Assembly: GCF_027531025.1 (NCBI RefSeq)
Contig: NZ_JAPZQX010000003.1
Location: 62,001 to 126,000, forward strand
Length of the DNA stretch: 64,000 nt
Reading direction: 5' to 3'
Origin: Novosphingobium sp.
Lineage (GTDB): Bacteria > Pseudomonadota > Alphaproteobacteria > Sphingomonadales > Sphingomonadaceae
Positions within the stretch are counted from its first letter, which is position 1; every line of letters begins with the position of its first letter. Under the pieces are notes generated by a model, which did no database searches, had not been told where the DNA came from, and worked only from the letters and a program-made list of their open reading frames with translations. The translations under genes and the position numbers were made by a program. Below, piece after piece: positions 25,883-36,682 of this stretch.

Positions 25883-28324
25883 ATGCATCCGTTCGTCCGT
25901 GCCGTCCTGTTTGCCACCACCGCCATCTCGCTACCGAGCATGGCCCATGCTGCCGAAACCGAAGCTGCGGTGCTCGCCGCCGAGGAGCAGGGACCTGACG
26001 CCAGTTCCGCCACCCGCGAATCCGGCGATGTGATCATCGTCACCGCCCGCCGCCGCCAGGAAACCGCGCAATCAGTGCCGCTGGCGATCTCGGTGATCCG
26101 GGGCGATTCCATCGAGGCGACCGGCAACTTCAATGTGGTAAAGCTGCAATCGCTGGCCCCGACCTTGCAGGTCTATACGTCCAACCCCCGCAACACGGCG
26201 GTCAACATTCGCGGGCTGGGCGTGCCTTTCGGCCTGACCAGCGACGGGTTCGAGCAGGGCGTCGGGATCTATGTCGACGATGTCTACAATGCGCGGGTCG
26301 CCGCCGCGACCTTCGATTTCTTAGATGTCGAACAGGTCGAGGTGCTGCGCGGGCCGCAGGGCACGCTTTATGGCAAGAACACCACGGCCGGGGCGATCAA
26401 CATCACCACCAACCAGCCGACTTTCGATTTCGAGGCGCGGGCCGAGCTGACGCTGGGCAACCTCGATTTCACCCAGGCCAAGGCCGCGGTTTCCGGCCCG
26501 CTGTCCAGCAAGGTGGCGGTGCGGCTGGCGGGTGCCTTCACCAGCCGACGCGGCACGATCTACAATGTCACGACCGATCGCTACATCAACGAGCAGGACA
26601 ACAAGGGCCTGCGCGCGCAGCTGCTGTTCGAGGCGAGCGAGAACCTTTCGATCACCCTTTCCGGCGATTACAGCTGGCAGGATCCCGAATGCTGCGGCAC
26701 GGTCTTCGTTCGCACCGGGCTGACCCAGCGGGCGCTGGCCCGGCAGTACGAGGCCCTGGCTGCGCTCCAGAACTACCAGGTGGTCAGCCGCAATCCGTTC
26801 GACCGGCTGACCGACATCGACGCCAGCCTGAATGCCGGTAACAAGATCGGCGGCGCATCGCTGCGGGTGAAGTGGGACCTGGGCGATGGCACGCTGACCT
26901 CGATCAGCGCCTGGCGGTTCTGGGACTGGAAGCCCGAGAACGACCGTGATTTCACCGGCCTGTCGATCGTCGCGCGATCGCAGAACCCGTCGCAGCAGGA
27001 CCAGTACAGCCAGGAGTTCCGCTATAACCACACCGGCGAGCGGTTCGACTTCGTGGCCGGGCTGTTCGGCTTTCACCAGCGGATCGATACGCAAGGGGTG
27101 GAGCAGCAGGGTGCCAATGCCAGCCGCTGGAACCTGACCGGGGCGCTCTCGCTCGATCCCTCGGTCCTGGCCGGGCTGACCGCGCGCAACACGCAGTACC
27201 TGAAGAGCACCAGCGCGGCGCTGTTCGGCCAGGTCAGCTGGAAGGTTACCGATGCACTGACGATCCAGCCGGGCCTGCGGCTGAATTACGACAAGAAGTC
27301 GGGATTCTATCAGCGGCGGGTGCTCGATGCACTGGGCAACGATGTGGCCGCCGCCCCGCCCAGCGCGGTGCGCACCGCGCGGCTGGGCGTGTACCAGCCG
27401 CAGGTCAGCGCCCCTTCGGTCAGCGACTGGAACTTCAGCTATGACCTGAACGTCAATTACAAGCTGGCGCCCGATGTGCTGGCCTATGCCACCTATGCCA
27501 AGAGCTTCAAGACCGTGGGGATCAACCAGAATGGCCTGCCGACCGATGCCGCCGGCAACCCGATCCTTTCGGCGGGCACGATCCGGCCGGAATCGGTCAA
27601 TCACTTCGAGGTGGGCCTGAAGACCCAGTTCCTTGACCGGCGGGCGACATTCAATGTCACGGCCTTTCTGACCGAGATCTCGGACTACCAGGCCACGGTC
27701 ACCAACGGTCAGCTCGGTGTGCTGCGCGGCTATCTGGCCAATGCCGACAAGGTCCGGTCACAGGGGCTGGAAGCGGACTTCAAGATCCGGGCCAGCGACC
27801 GGTTCAGCGCCTATGCCAATGCCGCCTATACCGACGCGAAGTACGTCCGCTTTGTCGATGCGCCGTGCCCGCCGGAACTGGCTGGCGGCACCATCGTCGG
27901 GGCGGGGCAGACCCCCAGCGCGCCGGGCACCCCCGGCGGTCTCAGCCCGGCCAATTGCGATATCTCCGGCCAGCGCCTGCCCGGCGTGTCGAAATGGGCC
28001 TTCTCCTATGGAGCAGAGGCGAATGTGCTGGTCTCCGCCTTTGGCAAGGATGGGCAGGTCTATCTGGGGGTCGACGGCAATTACCGCTCGGACTTTTCGT
28101 CCAACCCCTCGCCGTCGATCTACACCAATGTCGATGGCTATGCGCTGACCAACCTGCGCCTCGGTTTCCGCGGCGACGGCCTCGATCTCTACGGCTGGGT
28201 GCGCAACGTGTTTGCGGTGAACTATTTCGACCTGCTGCAGGTTGCGCCCAGCAATGTCGGCCTGATCGTCGGCCAGCCCGGCGATCCGCGCACTTTCGGG
28301 GCGACGCTCAAGCTGTCGCTCTAG
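25883..28324 (+). CDS. TonB-dependent receptor
   Basis: An 813-residue outer membrane receptor. ATG 25883 has GGAG 7 bases upstream; an ATG ten codons earlier lacks this. The signal peptide ends SMAHA-A. The TonB box is IIVTARR, then the plug (QSVPLAISVIRG, VNIRGLGVP, VEVLRGPQGTLYGKNTTAGAIN). The barrel ends in TFGATLKLSL with an aromatic-poor last strand. Cys270-Cys271 (PECCG) occur in an early barrel strand, and the other receptor here has a CC at 257-258. It probably imports a small metabolite in sphingomonad fashion. The DUF2292 neighbour hints at organosulfur compounds. A terminator follows. Confidence 0.93.
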   Translation: MHPFVRAVLFATTAISLPSMAHAAETEAAVLAAEEQGPDASSATRESGDVIIVTARRRQETAQSVPLAISVIRGDSIEATGNFNVVKLQSLAPTLQVYTSNPRNTAVNIRGLGVPFGLTSDGFEQGVGIYVDDVYNARVAAATFDFLDVEQVEVLRGPQGTLYGKNTTAGAINITTNQPTFDFEARAELTLGNLDFTQAKAAVSGPLSSKVAVRLAGAFTSRRGTIYNVTTDRYINEQDNKGLRAQLLFEASENLSITLSGDYSWQDPECCGTVFVRTGLTQRALARQYEALAALQNYQVVSRNPFDRLTDIDASLNAGNKIGGASLRVKWDLGDGTLTSISAWRFWDWKPENDRDFTGLSIVARSQNPSQQDQYSQEFRYNHTGERFDFVAGLFGFHQRIDTQGVEQQGANASRWNLTGALSLDPSVLAGLTARNTQYLKSTSAALFGQVSWKVTDALTIQPGLRLNYDKKSGFYQRRVLDALGNDVAAAPPSAVRTARLGVYQPQVSAPSVSDWNFSYDLNVNYKLAPDVLAYATYAKSFKTVGINQNGLPTDAAGNPILSAGTIRPESVNHFEVGLKTQFLDRRATFNVTAFLTEISDYQATVTNGQLGVLRGYLANADKVRSQGLEADFKIRASDRFSAYANAAYTDAKYVRFVDAPCPPELAGGTIVGAGQTPSAPGTPGGLSPANCDISGQRLPGVSKWAFSYGAEANVLVSAFGKDGQVYLGVDGNYRSDFSSNPSPSIYTNVDGYALTNLRLGFRGDGLDLYGWVRNVFAVNYFDLLQVAPSNVGLIVGQPGDPRTFGATLKLSL

Positions 28325-28413
28325 CGCTTGCAGACCGGCGGCGGGTGATCTCCTCTCCTCGTCTGCCGCCGTCGGGATGCTGACGGTCCCTTTCATCCGG
28401 GGACCGGCAATCG

Positions 28414-28453
28414 GGAGCGGGGTGGCTGGTGCCGCCCCGCTCCTTAGGCTTTT
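28414..28453 (+). terminator. Terminator after TonB-dependent receptor
   Basis: GGAGCGGGG (28414-28422) pairs with CCCCGCTCC (28435-28443) around 12 bases and is followed by TTAGGCTTTT. It lies 90 bases after the receptor stop and just before the end of the minus-strand glycosyltransferase gene. Confidence 0.7.
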
Positions 28454-28465
28454 CGCGCCGCTGCC

Positions 28466-29557
28466 TCAGGCGGGGGCCATGTCCATGGCCAACCGGGAAT
28501 CGCCGCCAGTTTCGGCACCGATGGACACGCCCTCCAGCGCGGCGATGAACTGATCCGTGGCCCGGTCCCAGCTGTATCCGGCCCCGATCACGGCCGCGGC
28601 CATGGGATCGAGCCGTCGGGCGCGATGGATGGCCTGGATCAGGTTCTCGTCCAGCACCCCGATCGTTGCTGGCAGACTGTCGTCAGGGCCGCGCCCCCTG
28701 GGGCCAATAATGTCGAGCGGCCCCGCCACCGGGAAGGCTGCAACCGGCAAGCCGCAAGCCAGCGCCTCGATCAGTACCAGTCCGAAGGTGTCGGTCCGGC
28801 TCGGGAAGACGAAGACATCGGCCGAGCAATAGGCCCGGGCCAGCTCGACGCCCGATAGCGCGCCAAGAAAGCGCACGGCGGGATAAAGCGCCTTCAGCCG
28901 GGGCAGGTCGGGGCCATCGCCCACCACCACCTTGGTTCCGGACGTCGGCAGATCGAGAAAAGCGGGAAGGTTCTTTTCCGCCGCGACCCGGCCGACATAA
29001 AGCTGGATCGGGCCGGGCAGGGCGATCACTTGGGGCAAGGGTGCATGGCCCGGGTGGAACAGGCCGCGATCGATTCCGCGTGACCATAGGCGCCACTGCG
29101 GCAGGCCGCGCTCGCTCAGTTCCTTGCCCAGCGACTGGGTGGCGACCATGATCGCCTGGGCGGGCGCATGGAAGCGACGCAGCAGCGGCCAGAAGCGTTC
29201 GGGGCTGAGGCCGGTGCGCACCGCCGCATAGTCCGGAAAGCGGGTGTGGAAGGCCGTAGTGAAAGGCACGCCATGCTTCAGGCACCAGGCCCGAGCGCTC
29301 CAGCCGATCGGGCCTTCGGTGGCAATGTGGACAATGTCCGGGGCAAAGGCGTGCAAGGCCCGGCGCGTGCCAAAGCGCGGGGCCATGGCGAGGCGGATCT
29401 CGCTGTAGCCGGGCAGGGGCAAGGTGCGGAACTGTTGCGGGGTAATCAGCTCTATTTCGTGCCCGCGCGCGATCAGACCATTGACGGTCATCGCCAGCGA
29501 ACGGACCACCCCGTTGATCTGGGGGTGCCAGGCATCGGTGCACAGGGCAATTCTCAT
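28466..29557 (-). CDS. GT4-type glycosyltransferase
   Basis: A 363-residue GT-B glycosyltransferase. MRIALCTDAWHPQINGVVRSL is the N-terminus of the MgtA/SqdX-like group that glycosylates membrane lipids from nucleotide sugars. IATEGPIGWSARAWC, FHTRFPDY and the C-terminal donor-site segment FPSRTDTFGLVLIEALACGLPV are typical. The start at 29557 overlaps the stop of the upstream metallophosphatase (ATGA), with GAGGAA about 7 bases before it, so the two are translationally coupled. Donor and acceptor cannot be read; a glycolipid product is likely. Confidence 0.88.
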   Translation of the reverse strand: MRIALCTDAWHPQINGVVRSLAMTVNGLIARGHEIELITPQQFRTLPLPGYSEIRLAMAPRFGTRRALHAFAPDIVHIATEGPIGWSARAWCLKHGVPFTTAFHTRFPDYAAVRTGLSPERFWPLLRRFHAPAQAIMVATQSLGKELSERGLPQWRLWSRGIDRGLFHPGHAPLPQVIALPGPIQLYVGRVAAEKNLPAFLDLPTSGTKVVVGDGPDLPRLKALYPAVRFLGALSGVELARAYCSADVFVFPSRTDTFGLVLIEALACGLPVAAFPVAGPLDIIGPRGRGPDDSLPATIGVLDENLIQAIHRARRLDPMAAAVIGAGYSWDRATDQFIAALEGVSIGAETGGDSRLAMDMAPA

Positions 29558-30447
29558 AGCAGTTCCTCTTCCCGGTCGGCGGTGGCTGGGGCCTGGGCGG
29601 GGGTCTTGGTCCGGCTGCGACGGTCCTGATGCTGCATCCGGCTTTCGGCCGCCCAGTCGACGATCCGCATGGCACCGACCTGATCCTCGACCAGCGCGGT
29701 GCAACTCTCCACCCAGTCGCCATCGTTGTAATAAGTGATGTCGCCGATCTGGCGGATCTCGGCGCTGTGGATGTGGCCGCAGACCACGCCATCGACCCCC
29801 TGGTCGCGCGCGGCATGGGCCACGGCCTCTTCGAAGGCGCAAACAAACTGGACCGCGTTCTTGACCCGCTTCTTGAGGTGCGCGGAGAGCGACCAGTAAG
29901 GCAACTGCAACCGCTTGCGCACGGCGTTGACCACCACGTTGGCGCGCAGCAGCAGGCCATAGGCATGATCGCCCAGCACGGCCAGCCAGCGGGCATAAAG
30001 CACCACCCCGTCAAAGGCATCGCCGTGGGTGATCAGCAGGCGGCGGCCATCGGCGGTGCGGTGGATCGCATCAAGGGCAATCTCCACCCCGCCAAAGCTC
30101 ATCCCCGCATAGCCGCGCAGCATCTCGTCATGATTGCCCGCGATCAGCACCACGCGGGTGCCGCGATGGGCCATTTTCAGGATCCGGCGCACCACCTCGT
30201 TATGGGCATCGGGCCAGTACCAGCCCTTGCTCAGCCGCCAGCCATCGACGATGTCACCCACCAGGTAGAGCGTTTCGCATTCGATGGCGCAGAGGAAATC
30301 GAGCAGCAGTTCAGCGTTGCAGCCGCGTGTGCCCAGGTGGACGTCGGAAATCCATACGGTGCGGAACCGCCGCTTCGGCCGAAAGCCGCGCGGTTCGGGG
30401 AGATTGAGCCAGGCGGGCAGCATACCCGGCAGGGGCAGTTCGGTCAT
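29554..30447 (-). CDS. Metallophosphatase, LpxH-like (UDP-2,3-diacylglucosamine diphosphatase family)
   Basis: A 297-residue calcineurin-like phosphoesterase. All metal-binding motifs are visible: SDVHLG (D, H), GDIVDG, GNHDE, THGD and GHIH. It lacks the short LpxH length (about 240) and has a charged C-terminal tail (QDRRSRTKTPAQAP). Homologues paired with GT4 enzymes are common in alphaproteobacteria. Whether this is the lipid A enzyme or a paralogue acting on another lipid precursor is open. It is the first gene of a two-gene operon, divergent from recN. Confidence 0.88.
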   Translation of the reverse strand: MTELPLPGMLPAWLNLPEPRGFRPKRRFRTVWISDVHLGTRGCNAELLLDFLCAIECETLYLVGDIVDGWRLSKGWYWPDAHNEVVRRILKMAHRGTRVVLIAGNHDEMLRGYAGMSFGGVEIALDAIHRTADGRRLLITHGDAFDGVVLYARWLAVLGDHAYGLLLRANVVVNAVRKRLQLPYWSLSAHLKKRVKNAVQFVCAFEEAVAHAARDQGVDGVVCGHIHSAEIRQIGDITYYNDGDWVESCTALVEDQVGAMRIVDWAAESRMQHQDRRSRTKTPAQAPATADREEELL

Positions 30448-30605
30448 CGGCGATCCCCATCGCTTGCCTTCGATGACCGGCCTTTGCCGTGCGCAGGTTG
30501 CAGCAATAAGACCGGATTACAGCCCTGTGACAGCCGGTGCAGAATCGTGGAAAGCGGCCTTGCATGGTCGTTAATGCCGGGTGACTCCGCTCCAGACCGC
30601 CGCTA

Positions 30606-30620
30606 GAACAGCCCGCGAAC
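30606..30620. promoter_or_regulatory. LexA (SOS) box of recN
   Basis: GAAC (30606-30609), seven bases, GAAC (30617-30620) match the alphaproteobacterial LexA consensus GAAC-N7-GAAC exactly. It ends at the base before the recN ATG, occupying the position of the ribosome-binding site, so repressor bound here would block transcription at the gene start. Confidence 0.85.
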
Positions 30621-32285
30621 ATGCTGACCACCCTGTCTATCCGCAATGTCGTTCTGATCGAGGCGCTCGACCTCGATTTCTCGGCTGGCCTTGGTGTGCT
30701 GACCGGGGAAACCGGGGCAGGCAAGTCGATCCTGCTCGATGCGCTCGGCCTCGTGCTGGGGGACCGGGCGGATTCGGGGCTGGTCCGCGCGGGTGAGGAT
30801 CAGGCCAGCGTTACCGCCACTTTCGAATTTGCTCGCTTGCCCGACCCGCTCCGCGCCGCCCTGGTCGAGGCCGAGGTCGATCTGGAACCGGGCGAGCCGC
30901 TGATCCTCAAGCGGCGGGTCAGGGCGGATGGCGGGTCCAAGGCCTTCGTCAACGATCAGCCGGTGGGCGTGGCCCTGCTGCGCGAGCTGGCCCCGGCGCT
31001 GGTTGAACTGCACGGCCAGCACGATGATCGCGGCCTGGTCAATCCGCGCGGGCATCGGGTCTTGCTCGATCGCTATGCCGGGGGCGATATCGCTGGCGTG
31101 GAAGCGGCCTGGCGTGAATGGCGCGCAGCCGAAGATGCCCTGGCGGCGGCGCGCGCCGCGCTGGACCAGGCCAGCGCCGATCGCGACCTGTTGCTCGCGC
31201 ACCTCGCGGAACTGACCGCACTCGCCCCGGTGGAGGGCGAGGAGGAGGAACTGGCCGGCGCGCGGGCCGATATGCAGAAGGGCGAGCGGCTGTCGGGCGA
31301 TCTCGCCGAATTGCAGCACCTGTGGGCCGGATCGGATTCGGCACTGGCGACCCTGCGCGCCGCTGCCCGGCGGCTGGACCGGATCGCGGGTGAACATCCC
31401 CTGCTGGCCGAGGCATTGGCCGCACTGGACTGTGCGGTGATCGAAGCGGCCGAGGCCGAGGATCGACTGACCCGCGCTGCCGAGGCGCTGAGCCACGATC
31501 CGGCCCAGCTCGACCGGATCGAGACCCGCCTGTTCGACCTGCGCGCCGCTGCCCGCAAGCACCATTGCACGGTCGATGACTTGCCCCGTGTCGCTCGCGA
31601 GCTGCGCGCCCAGCTCGACGCGATTGAGGGTGGCGAGGCGGGGTTGGCCGAGTTGGAGGATACCGCCCGCGCCGCCGGAACCGCTTATCGCGCCCTGGCC
31701 GAGGCCCTGTCCGCCAAGCGGCGCGAAGCGGCGGGGCGGCTCGATGCGGCGGTGGCGGCGGAGCTGGCCCCGCTCAAGCTCGATGCCGCGAAGTTCCGCA
31801 CCAGCGTCACCGCGCTGCCCGAGGAGCGCTGGGGCCCGGCGGGCAGCGAGGCAGTGGAATTCCTGATTTCGACCAACCCCGGCGCGGACTTTGCGCCGCT
31901 GGCCAAGATTGCCTCGGGCGGAGAGCTTTCGCGCTTCATCCTCGCGCTCAAGGTGGCACTAGCCGAGCAGGGCGGGGCGGCGACCGTGATCTTCGACGAG
32001 ATCGACCGTGGGGTCGGCGGGGCGGTCGCCTCGGCCATCGGCGAACGCCTGGCGCGGCTCGCGAGTGGCGGTCAATTGCTCGCGGTCACGCACAGTCCGC
32101 AGGTCGCCGCGCGCGGCAGCCAGCACTACATGATCGCGAAGTCGAGCGAGGGCACTGTCACCCGCACTTCGGTGGTCCTGCTCGATCAGGCCGGGCGGCA
32201 GGAAGAGATCGCCCGGATGCTCTCCGGCGCCGAAGTGACGGCCGAGGCGCGCGCCCAGGCGGACAGGCTGCTGGAGGGGGCGTGA
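30621..32285 (+). CDS. recN: DNA repair protein RecN
   Basis: A 554-residue SMC-like ATPase for double-strand break repair. Walker A is GETGAGKS near residue 29-36, signature GGELSRFILALK, and Walker B VIFDEIDRGVGG. Between them lie two long helical arms. ATG 30621 follows the LexA box directly, and no Shine-Dalgarno sequence is visible. The box indicates DNA-damage induction through LexA. Length is usual for RecN. Confidence 0.97.
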   Translation: MLTTLSIRNVVLIEALDLDFSAGLGVLTGETGAGKSILLDALGLVLGDRADSGLVRAGEDQASVTATFEFARLPDPLRAALVEAEVDLEPGEPLILKRRVRADGGSKAFVNDQPVGVALLRELAPALVELHGQHDDRGLVNPRGHRVLLDRYAGGDIAGVEAAWREWRAAEDALAAARAALDQASADRDLLLAHLAELTALAPVEGEEEELAGARADMQKGERLSGDLAELQHLWAGSDSALATLRAAARRLDRIAGEHPLLAEALAALDCAVIEAAEAEDRLTRAAEALSHDPAQLDRIETRLFDLRAAARKHHCTVDDLPRVARELRAQLDAIEGGEAGLAELEDTARAAGTAYRALAEALSAKRREAAGRLDAAVAAELAPLKLDAAKFRTSVTALPEERWGPAGSEAVEFLISTNPGADFAPLAKIASGGELSRFILALKVALAEQGGAATVIFDEIDRGVGGAVASAIGERLARLASGGQLLAVTHSPQVAARGSQHYMIAKSSEGTVTRTSVVLLDQAGRQEEIARMLSGAEVTAEARAQADRLLEGA

Positions 32286-32377
32286 GCCACGCGAAGCCGG
32301 CGGATCCGTGTGACACGGTGTGACCGGTCGAGCGCGCGGAAATGACCTGGCTATTGCTGGCGACCGTGCTGGCCCGC

Positions 32378-32437
32378 AATGTACCGGTACATTGACTTTC
32401 CAGAGCGGAAAGTAACAGCGTTTGAACCGGGTTCAAA
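32378..32437. promoter_or_regulatory. Three consecutive inverted repeats upstream of a secreted protein gene
   Basis: AATGTACCGGTACATT (32378-32393) is a perfect 16-base palindrome of TetR-operator style. ACTTTCC-N5-GGAAAGT (32395-32413) has perfect 7-base arms. TTTGAACCGGGTTCAAA (32421-32437) is palindromic except for its central base. They end 16 bases before the ATG at 32454, just upstream of its GGGGAG site. A TTGACT at 32392-32397 may be a -35 element between the first two. Confidence 0.7.
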
Positions 32438-32453
32438 GTGGGGAGTTTTTCCG

Positions 32454-33092
32454 ATGACTTTTGTTTTTGACCGCCTGACGCGTCCGGTCCGACTGTTGCT
32501 GGCCGTGCTGCTGATGGGGCTGGTTCCGGCGGCGGCCCATGCGGCCAAGTGGTATGTCGACAACACGCTGGGCGAGGTGAAGCCCGAGGAGAAGGTTCTG
32601 CCGAAGAACCCGAAGCCGCTGCAGGTGATCTACGAGTTCCAGCGCGATGGGGCTGCGCATGCCCGCGCCACCAAGGAAACCAGGGGCTATGCGCTGGCCG
32701 CACTCACCGGCACCGGAGCCTTCGCCAGCGTGGCCGAGACACCCGTGGCCGAAGGCGCAGTCCTGAAGATCCGTTTCAACAACGTGGTCAAGAAGGAGGA
32801 GATGGATAAGGCCAAGAAGGACGGGTTCCGCGCCGGACTGGGATTTGGCCTGTTCGGCGGCGTGGTCGCCACCGACTATTACGTCGTCACGCTGGAATAT
32901 GTCGCAGCGCCCGGCGCGGCGCCGATCGTGACCACGGTCAATCATGCCCTGCACATGAAGTTCGGCAAGAAGGACGTCGAGATCCCCGGGACCGAGGTCA
33001 AAGGGGTCAAGCTGGCGGTTGAAACGGTTGTGCGCCAGGCACTGGCTCGCGGCGTCAACAACATCGTCGCCGATCCGGCTTTCCCGCAGTAA
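32454..33092 (+). CDS. Secreted hypothetical protein
   Basis: A 212-residue protein I do not recognise. ATG 32454 has GGGGAG 8 bases upstream; an in-frame ATG at 32379 falls inside the first palindrome and is rejected. A signal peptide ends AAAHA-A at about residue 30. The mature part is rich in Lys and has beta-strand-like segments (PLQVIYEFQRDG, AVLKIRFNNVV, YYVVTLEYVAA). One glycine-rich hydrophobic stretch (GLGFGLFGGVVATDYYVV, about 146-163) could be amphipathic. No Cys in the mature part. The palindromes upstream suggest tight control by a repressor not encoded here. Confidence 0.85.
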   Translation: MTFVFDRLTRPVRLLLAVLLMGLVPAAAHAAKWYVDNTLGEVKPEEKVLPKNPKPLQVIYEFQRDGAAHARATKETRGYALAALTGTGAFASVAETPVAEGAVLKIRFNNVVKKEEMDKAKKDGFRAGLGFGLFGGVVATDYYVVTLEYVAAPGAAPIVTTVNHALHMKFGKKDVEIPGTEVKGVKLAVETVVRQALARGVNNIVADPAFPQ

Positions 33093-33179
33093 AGCGAACG
33101 CAATTGACGCGCAAAAACGTTGGTTCGGGCGGCGGGGTGCTGGTCATTCCCGCCGCATCCGGGCATTAAGCCCCCTTGA

Positions 33180-35273
<2,094 letters not shown>

Positions 35274-35274
35274 T

Positions 35275-35763
35275 ATGCTGGACGAACTAAACCCCCAGGC
35301 GCTGCGGATTGCCGAGGCCTTGAAGGCGCGGCGCGAGAAGATCGCGGTGGCCGATGGCGCGACCGGCGGGCTGATCGGCGCGGCGCTGCTGACCGTGCCG
35401 GGGGCGCTGAAATTCTATGTCGGCGGGGGGATCGTCTATTCGTTCCGCGCCCGCGACGTGCTGTTTGCCCTGCCGGGCGAGGCCTATGAGGGGATGCGAT
35501 CGGCGACGCCGGAATATGCCCTGCTCCAGGCCCGGGCGATCCGTGACAATTTCGGCGCGGACTGGGGCATTGCCGAGACCGGATCGGCTGGCGGCAGCCG
35601 CCATCCGCTGGGCGTGGCTTCGGGCGAAAGTGCCTGCGCAGTAGTGGGGCCGGGGGTGGAGCTGACCCGCGTTACCACCACCGCCAGCGATGACCGGATC
35701 GCCAACATGGCGGCCTTCACCCGCGCCGCGCTGAACCTGCTTGAAGCGGCACTTGCGCGTTAG
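35275..35763 (+). CDS. CinA C-terminal domain (PncC-like) protein with altered active site
   Basis: A 162-residue protein of the CinA/PncC nicotinamide-nucleotide amidohydrolase family, which deamidates NMN to NaMN. Fold motifs are visible: ATGGLIGAALLTVPGA, GGIVYSF, and ETGSAGGSRHPLG in place of the usual SGIAGPxGG. The catalytic Ser of AESCTGG is replaced (ADGATGG, Gly28), and the Lys of YSNEAK is Arg60. Activity is therefore doubtful or altered. It starts one base after ligA, whose reaction makes NMN, so a link to NMN recycling is plausible by context. Confidence 0.8.
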   Translation: MLDELNPQALRIAEALKARREKIAVADGATGGLIGAALLTVPGALKFYVGGGIVYSFRARDVLFALPGEAYEGMRSATPEYALLQARAIRDNFGADWGIAETGSAGGSRHPLGVASGESACAVVGPGVELTRVTTTASDDRIANMAAFTRAALNLLEAALAR

Positions 35764-35796
35764 GCCACCGGCACACCGTTAGCACGCAGGCGGCAC

Positions 35797-36678
35797 TCAG
35801 GAGTGCTCTTGCGCCTCGGCAATGGGGGCCTTGGTGCGCCTGAGGGCGACGATCAGCACACCGGTGAGCGCGATGGCCGATCCGACGATCATCTGCGTGT
35901 CGAGCTGGTCGTTGGTGATCACCACCCCCAGGCCGATCGTGGCGAGCGGGGTGATCAGGGTGAGCGGCGCGATCAGGTTCGCTTCATAGCGGGCGATCAG
36001 CACATAGTAGAGCGTGTGCGCGCCGACCGAAACGACCAGCGCCGAGAACACCACTGCGGCCATGAACTGCCACTTCACCGCCGCCAGCTGGCCCCAGTCG
36101 GGCGTTTCGAGCACCAGGGTAAGCGGGGCGAGCAGGAGCGCGCTGCTCATCCCGACCCAGGCCTGGAACCGCAGCGGGGCGATATCCCCCATCTGCTTCA
36201 TCAGCACCGCGCCGAGCGAGCCCGAGGCGGCGGCGGCGAGGACCAGCAGCAGCCCGGCAGAAATCGCGAAGCCCGGTTCCCAGACCACCACCAGCACCCC
36301 AATCAGGGTCAGCGTGATGCCCAGCCCCCGACGCCAGTGGATCCGCTCGCCCAGGATAAGGATCGACAGCAGGGTGGTGATCGGCACCCCGGCCTGGCTG
36401 ACCACTGCCGCAGCCGAGGGCGAGACGGTTTGCAAGGCCATGAACAGCAGGGCGAAGCTGCCCCCGCCCATCAGCAGGCCGACCGTGACGATCCGCCAGG
36501 CCGGGCGCGGAATCGGGCGCAGCCAGGGCAGGGTAAGCGCGGCGACCAGGACGAAGCGCACGGCGGCATAGAGCAGTGGCGGCACCTGCCAGTCGCTGAC
36601 CACGACCTTGCTGACCACGTTGTTGGTCGCCCAGATCAGGCAGATCCCGACCAGCAGCAGGAAATCGCGCAGGCTCAC
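35797..36678 (-). CDS. EamA/DMT family transporter
   Basis: A 293-residue integral membrane protein with about ten hydrophobic helices in two EamA repeats (first LLLVGICLIWATNNVVSKVV; second AAAASGSLGAVLMKQMGD). The start is a GTG at 36678, 4 bases after the prmA stop. Upstream in-frame codons belong to the prmA region. The family exports amino acids, metabolites or drugs; substrate unknown. It is the last gene of the minus-strand run SDR - beta-lactamase - prmA - EamA. Confidence 0.88.
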   Translation of the reverse strand: MSLRDFLLLVGICLIWATNNVVSKVVVSDWQVPPLLYAAVRFVLVAALTLPWLRPIPRPAWRIVTVGLLMGGGSFALLFMALQTVSPSAAAVVSQAGVPITTLLSILILGERIHWRRGLGITLTLIGVLVVVWEPGFAISAGLLLVLAAAASGSLGAVLMKQMGDIAPLRFQAWVGMSSALLLAPLTLVLETPDWGQLAAVKWQFMAAVVFSALVVSVGAHTLYYVLIARYEANLIAPLTLITPLATIGLGVVITNDQLDTQMIVGSAIALTGVLIVALRRTKAPIAEAQEHS

Positions 36679-36682
36679 CCGG

